Under the pieces are notes generated by a model. That model ran no database searches, was not told the DNA's origin, and saw nothing but the letters and a program-made list of their open reading frames with translations. A program made the translations under genes and the position numbers. Positions 59,924 through 64,000 of a DNA stretch of 64,000 bases are shown here, one piece after another; positions within the stretch are counted from its first letter, which is position 1; every line of letters starts with the position of its first letter. The stretch covers positions 98,689-162,688 of the forward strand of contig JAKPPB010000063.1 of assembly GCA_029547605.1 (NCBI GenBank), in the 5' to 3' direction. This DNA comes from Methanobacteriota archaeon (GTDB lineage: Archaea; Halobacteriota; Methanomicrobia; Methanomicrobiales; Methanospirillaceae).

Positions 59924-61987
59924 TCAAAGCGGATAATCATCCGGACTGCTGAAATAATTTTTAAAATTACTGAATGTGATATCCGTTCCGCCGCTTGTGA
60001 CGTAAAAACCGTCCCGTGTAAGCACCACTCCAGTGAAGAAGCCACCATTGAAGGTTACTTTTCCTTTCGGGGCATAGAGAACACCGGTGACTCCACTGCT
60101 ACCCAACCCAGTGAGAGTGATATCCCCGTTCTGGGCAATGATGACCACGTTATATGCAGATGGTCTCCAGGATGTTGATGAATAGCTGTCAGCAAATATT
60201 TTCAGATTATTTGTCAAATCCCCACTTGAGACATACCCTTTTGCGTCGTACCAACTCTGTGATTTCACGGGCGGCAAGGCAAGGTCCGGCATTTGACATC
60301 CGGGAACAGGAGTCTGACGTATGCACTTGTTAAGAATATCCTGCGGATAGTTTCCCGCAGGATATTTGAGATTGCCAGTATGGTAAATGCGTGCATCAGG
60401 ATCAAGCGTGGGTGTCCAGTCGAGTGTCAAATCCCCGTTTATGTATACATTGTCATGAATAATGGCGTCCTTCAAATAAAAGTCGCCTGCAACATAGACA
60501 TCACCATACATGTGTCGCTTACCGCTCCCCAATGACAAGTCTCCATTGATGCAGATTTTTCCAGGATTGCTTGGTGATCCCAATCCGGCGCTGCCAGAGT
60601 TCAGGTTCACGTTGCCGTCGATATAGATTCTTGTAACAGCAATTGACGCACCCAGGTTGGTATTCGAGGTGTCCAACCCTCCGTTCACTATTGCTGTAGC
60701 CCCTGGACCATTGGTGGTATTTCCTCTAAAATCTAGTTTATTTCCATAGATAAAGACATTTTCATCGATAAAATCGTGAATACCCGATTCTGCTGTCACG
60801 ATAATGTAATTTGTCCGTATTAATGTAGCACTTCCCCCGGTATTTGTTGCAGTCAGTTTTACAGTATATGTTCCTGGTGACACATATGTATGCGATGGGT
60901 TTTGCGTGTTGTAATCGACAATACCGTCATTATTCACATCCCACGCCCATTGCAAAGGAGAACCTGTTGATTGATCAGTAAATTGTACTGTTAATGGTGC
61001 ATTTCCGGTAGTGGGGGATCCAATAAAAGTTACCACAGGTGGTGCAACCTGTTTGTTCCCAAAGTTAACGTTCAGTGCATAACACTTTGAGGGTTGTCCG
61101 GGTGACCCCGGGGGTTCTAATTGTTCATCTACAAACCCGCTTGATGGTGAAGTGGGTATCCATCCTGGCTGGACAGCCTCCCGGATACGGTACCGTGTTG
61201 CAGGCTGATAAGTTAATTCTGTAAAGATGTAAAAGCCATTGGCATCGGTCACTCTTGTGACCGCTGGCCCGAGCGTGTTGCAATTTCCAGTTAAACACTC
61301 AGACACATTCAAAGTCCATCCCGATAATCCCGGTTCACCGGTGTCCCAGGCGCCATTACCATTGAGATCATTCCATTTATAGCCGGATATTGTGCCACAG
61401 ACTGGGGTTGGCGTCGGGGTAGGTGATGTAGGAGTGGGTGTAGTGGTATTCGTTGTTGGAATGGTTGTAGTCACCGTAGTTGTCACTATGGTGGTTGGGG
61501 TCCCGGTAATTCCTGTTGTCACAGGAATTGAGACACCACTGCCTGCGATGAACGAAGTTGACAGGATAAGGAGCTGCGAAGTCGGCCCCTGATAAGTAAC
61601 GGTTATGCTTTGAGGGGGGACAGCTGAAGGGATGACCAGGGTTTTTCCCACACCCCATGGGGTTTTCGTCACTGCCCACGGAGAGCTTTCAACTGTACCA
61701 TCCTCTGATTTCAGAAAGATCGCTGAATGAGGGATAGGATCAGGGTTATTGTTAATCCGGATGAGCGTCTGTTCCTCTTTTAATTCGTCGCCTCCGGTAT
61801 GATAGAGCAGAATTGAATCGCTCGTGTTTCCTGCCAGTGCATTGAGATGCGGGACTTCTTCCGGAGGTGGATTAGAGAGGACCAACACCGCAACAATTGC
61901 CATGGCGGTGATGACCAGTGCGACCAATAGTATTGCTCCAATCAACTCGGAAACCGCATGATCATTTCCCTCAGTCGCGATTCTCAT
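59924..61987 (-). CDS. Multidomain pilin-like surface protein (SdrD-B, PKD, bactofilin-like)
   Basis: This 687-residue protein has, in order, an archaeal type IV pilin N-terminus (HAVSELIGAILLVALVI, about 10-26) and the HTGGDELKEEQTLIRINN motif. A Thr/Pro stalk (about 165-198) leads to an SdrD-B-like domain (about 200-310, GYKWNDLNGNGAWDTGEPGL). A PKD domain follows (about 320-395), then a C-terminal region of repeated short strands (about 405-687; INGDLSLGSG, VYVAGDFYLKD, VYINGDLTLDW) like bactofilin or polymer-forming proteins. It is probably displayed outside the cell. AT-rich composition compared with the neighbouring core genes suggests fast evolution or transfer. Confidence 0.78.
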   Translation of the reverse strand: MRIATEGNDHAVSELIGAILLVALVITAMAIVAVLVLSNPPPEEVPHLNALAGNTSDSILLYHTGGDELKEEQTLIRINNNPDPIPHSAIFLKSEDGTVESSPWAVTKTPWGVGKTLVIPSAVPPQSITVTYQGPTSQLLILSTSFIAGSGVSIPVTTGITGTPTTIVTTTVTTTIPTTNTTTPTPTSPTPTPTPVCGTISGYKWNDLNGNGAWDTGEPGLSGWTLNVSECLTGNCNTLGPAVTRVTDANGFYIFTELTYQPATRYRIREAVQPGWIPTSPSSGFVDEQLEPPGSPGQPSKCYALNVNFGNKQVAPPVVTFIGSPTTGNAPLTVQFTDQSTGSPLQWAWDVNNDGIVDYNTQNPSHTYVSPGTYTVKLTATNTGGSATLIRTNYIIVTAESGIHDFIDENVFIYGNKLDFRGNTTNGPGATAIVNGGLDTSNTNLGASIAVTRIYIDGNVNLNSGSAGLGSPSNPGKICINGDLSLGSGKRHMYGDVYVAGDFYLKDAIIHDNVYINGDLTLDWTPTLDPDARIYHTGNLKYPAGNYPQDILNKCIRQTPVPGCQMPDLALPPVKSQSWYDAKGYVSSGDLTNNLKIFADSYSSTSWRPSAYNVVIIAQNGDITLTGLGSSGVTGVLYAPKGKVTFNGGFFTGVVLTRDGFYVTSGGTDITFSNFKNYFSSPDDYPL

Positions 61988-62076
61988 TATTCACCCCGAT
62001 GTCTTGCTAAATTACTGTGAGTGATGATATTGATATAATTGAGGGTCTTTCCAACCAATTGGCATATGAAAAAAAA

Positions 62077-62490
62077 TCAGGAGAAAAATTTCTGGATGAG
62101 GACAACATCCTTTCCATCAGGCCCCCGGTATATGACCATTGCATTCCGCGGCCCCTGTCCCGGAGGCAGAAATTGACCATTTGAATGTAAAACAGTTCCT
62201 GCCTTGAACTCTGTGATGCCTGGGTCAGGACTAAACGATGCTGTCTGGTCTACATCATTCACATATATCCGATATGAACCGGCAGGAAGCGAGTCTCCCC
62301 CGGTGTGAAAGACCGAAATATTCTGACTCTGGTTTGTGATGACAAATGAAACGGCAGGGACCTGCGAGGTCTCGATATTCGAGATGATGGTCACGCCAAC
62401 AATGCTCACTGCAAGGCTGATGACGGCAACGAGAAGGAGAGCGCCGAGGATCTCGGAAACCGCTGAATCGCGGGGAGGAGGAAAACTCAT
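62077..62490 (-). CDS. Archaeal type IV pilin
   Basis: This 137-residue pilin has the N-terminal signal SAVSEILGALLLVAVISLAVSIVGV (about 9-33) and then one globular domain with VFHTGGDSLPAGSYRIYVN (about 59-77). It is the minimal form of the module that the longer neighbours extend. Its start overlaps the stop of the upstream gene by 4 bases. Confidence 0.82.
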   Translation of the reverse strand: MSFPPPRDSAVSEILGALLLVAVISLAVSIVGVTIISNIETSQVPAVSFVITNQSQNISVFHTGGDSLPAGSYRIYVNDVDQTASFSPDPGITEFKAGTVLHSNGQFLPPGQGPRNAMVIYRGPDGKDVVLIQKFFS

Positions 62491-63938
62491 ATGGCGACCG
62501 GTTGCAGTTCGACGGTCAGGTTCACACTCGTATAGTCAAGGATGATGTCATAATCACTCCCTGGTATTGGATTTTTCACATGGAGAGTTGCCTGGTTACC
62601 TGTCTGGGTGCTGGATATCCAGTTTTGAATTGTGCCGCCTGCGCTGTTTCTGATAGCGTTAAAAGTTGAGTTCCACATTTGTGCGGTGGTGGTATCCTGT
62701 GCATTCACGGTCACCGAGACGTTCCTGGCATTGGGAATCCCTTGTGCAAGAGTCGATCCGTTGATGATATTGCTCCTTACCGAATCGAGTCGCGTAACGA
62801 CCTGTATGGGAGATGTTCCCCCGACATTTCCAGACCCTGAAATTGAAACGTCCACGATCTTGACATATGGAATCCCGCTCTGGTTGGTGATGCTAATCAA
62901 GGGGACAACCTTGGTGACCATTCCGTCGGGCTGCTTGAGAAAAATTCCTCCCTGCTGGTAATAGTAGTTCTGTTGTATCCAGTATTTGTTGTTCGACAGA
63001 TATTCGAGCGATCCAAGTGAATGGGACTGATTGATGGAGTATGGTAAGTAACCTACCTGAACGGGATACCTGTATTGAATCCAGTTACTAGTAGTATTAC
63101 TCAAGTTGAGAGAAAAAGGGAAAAATAACTGATTTTCCAGCCCATATGCCGGATCAAGGATATTTATTGTATACCATGTGTTATTCTGGACATTTTTCAC
63201 GATTGGCAGTTCGGTGAAAACAACATTGCCATTTTTCATAAGTGTCATAGAAATGTAAAAACTCAAATTGGCGGTTGATGAAATGTTTGATTGAAGTTGA
63301 GATATCCATCCTCCTTCATTATTAAGAAGATCAATATAATTTTTTAAACTACCACTGCCTGGATCAGGGAACGTTGGAACTGTTCCTATCAATGTTGTTT
63401 GAGGGGTGTATGATTTTGTTATATTCAACCTTATGCTCCAATTTCCAGAATTTGGTAAGAGATTCAAACCACCTTCTCTCGATACATTCGTCGTCATTAT
63501 CTGCACATAAATATGGTCAGGTTCTAAGTAGATTGGATTTAAGTTCGGCGTCGCACTTCCAGGAAACCCCTGCACCAGCGCATCAGCAGTGATGGTGATA
63601 GTCTCCCCTCTCCCATTCACCACCATCGTCCCGCTCGACGGATACGGCTGGAACAGGGGGACCACGAACGCACCCTGTGTCAGTCCAGTGAGCGTCCCGA
63701 GGGTAAACGTCCGGGATATGGGGACATTCCTCTGGTCATTGATCCAGAGCGAATCGATCGATGTCTTGTATCCGAGGAACTGGTCATTGACCTCTGCCAT
63801 GTGCCTGATCTCTGCCTCTCTCCCCTGTGCAGGGACAACGTAGGTGAGATAGAGCGAGGCGAGCACCGCAATCAGGGCGAGGATCAGGATGAACCCGATG
63901 ACCTCGGAGAGGGCGTCCTCGCGGCGTCTGGACGGCAT
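62487..63938 (-). CDS. Large pilin-like surface protein
   Basis: This protein of about 483 residues has a class of N-terminus like archaeal type IV pilins (RRREDALSEVIGFILILALIAVLAS), followed by a long beta-rich, Asn/Thr/Ser-rich domain without the HTGGD motif. Many N-x-S/T sequons suggest glycosylation. The ATG at 63938 is chosen because the TATA box at 63968-63978 lies about 36 bases upstream; the ATG at 63968 would lie inside that box. It heads the pilin-like cluster. Confidence 0.76.
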   Translation of the reverse strand: MPSRRREDALSEVIGFILILALIAVLASLYLTYVVPAQGREAEIRHMAEVNDQFLGYKTSIDSLWINDQRNVPISRTFTLGTLTGLTQGAFVVPLFQPYPSSGTMVVNGRGETITITADALVQGFPGSATPNLNPIYLEPDHIYVQIMTTNVSREGGLNLLPNSGNWSIRLNITKSYTPQTTLIGTVPTFPDPGSGSLKNYIDLLNNEGGWISQLQSNISSTANLSFYISMTLMKNGNVVFTELPIVKNVQNNTWYTINILDPAYGLENQLFFPFSLNLSNTTSNWIQYRYPVQVGYLPYSINQSHSLGSLEYLSNNKYWIQQNYYYQQGGIFLKQPDGMVTKVVPLISITNQSGIPYVKIVDVSISGSGNVGGTSPIQVVTRLDSVRSNIINGSTLAQGIPNARNVSVTVNAQDTTTAQMWNSTFNAIRNSAGGTIQNWISSTQTGNQATLHVKNPIPGSDYDIILDYTSVNLTVELQPVAI

Positions 63939-63967
63939 GGAGATTATTGAGTATGTGTGGCGGGTCA

Positions 63968-63978
63968 TTATATAAAAG
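63968..63978 (-). promoter_or_regulatory. TATA box of the pilin-like cluster
   Basis: On the minus strand CTTTTATATAA forms a good TATA box about 36 bases upstream of the ATG at 63938. It is the only strong promoter I see before the first two overlapping pilin-like genes. Confidence 0.5.
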
Positions 63979-64000
63979 TATCAAAAGATCCACGGGGAAA

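Overview
The window is a methanogenic archaeon's chromosome, most likely Methanomicrobiales. The support is a 14-gene Mbh-type energy-converting hydrogenase, the COG1900/NIL-ferredoxin/COG2122 homocysteine genes, a DUF2121 (Connectase-type) protein, archaeal AlaRS, transcription factor E and tRNA Cm56 methyltransferase, plus TATA boxes about 25 bases upstream of several leaderless starts. I cannot name a species. I saw no rRNA, insertion sequence, CRISPR array or phage genes. Most of the window reads as core chromosome, apart from the compositionally lighter surface-protein block at the right end.

Layout. 1-7100: the end of a sensor kinase, then a branched-chain amino acid/amide-type ABC transporter split over both strands (two paralogous binding lipoproteins, two permeases, two ATPases). 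Both binding-protein upstream regions carry inverted repeats built on TGCTA. 7200-12000: a small hypothetical gene, a short DUF2121 protein behind a small-multidrug-export-type membrane protein, a glycerophosphodiester phosphodiesterase and an SLC13/RCK transporter. 12000-14540: a sulfur cluster (metallo-beta-lactamase/double rhodanese protein plus two YeeE/YedE half-transporters). 14770-17110: a signalling operon of a HAMP membrane protein, two Roadblock/LC7 proteins and a response regulator, followed by a hydrogenase maturation protease. 17720-25821: the mbh operon on the minus strand, in the order known from Pyrococcus, with a palindrome in its promoter region.

26150-31200: a PUA/PAPS-reductase-type protein, hisH, a META-domain lipoprotein and three membrane proteins. 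31330-33373: a compact six-gene operon of unrecognised small proteins (a zinc protein, membrane-anchored coiled coils, three proteins sharing an acidic IDEW-type motif, and a beta-barrel protein with an 11-residue repeat tail). This is my leading candidate for an undescribed system. 33600-38100: a surface protein, a sensor kinase with an N-terminal HTH, two small unknown genes after a very AT-rich tract, and a membrane HTH regulator. 38120-46840: alaS, a SWIM protein, a Nif3-family protein, the homocysteine genes, a 2H-phosphoesterase/metallophosphoesterase fusion and an orphan response regulator. 47520-50420: an information-processing operon (HTH, trm56, ATP-grasp, tfe, HD). 51079: tRNA-Leu(GAG).

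52000-63940: cell-surface territory. It holds a secreted glycoprotein-like protein, a 1133-residue protein made of 30 TPR units, and five consecutive minus-strand pilin-like proteins. Four of those share an HTGGD-type motif after the N-terminal membrane helix and vary downstream (PKD domains, an SdrD-B-like domain, a bactofilin-like C-terminus).

Functional threads: energy conservation through Mbh and its protease, sulfur handling (persulfide/thiosulfate, PAPS-reductase-like, homocysteine), and several regulatory modules with no obvious partner in the window. Starts were chosen from Shine-Dalgarno matches, TATA distance and coupled ATGA overlaps. They differ from the longest open frame in about 30 cases.
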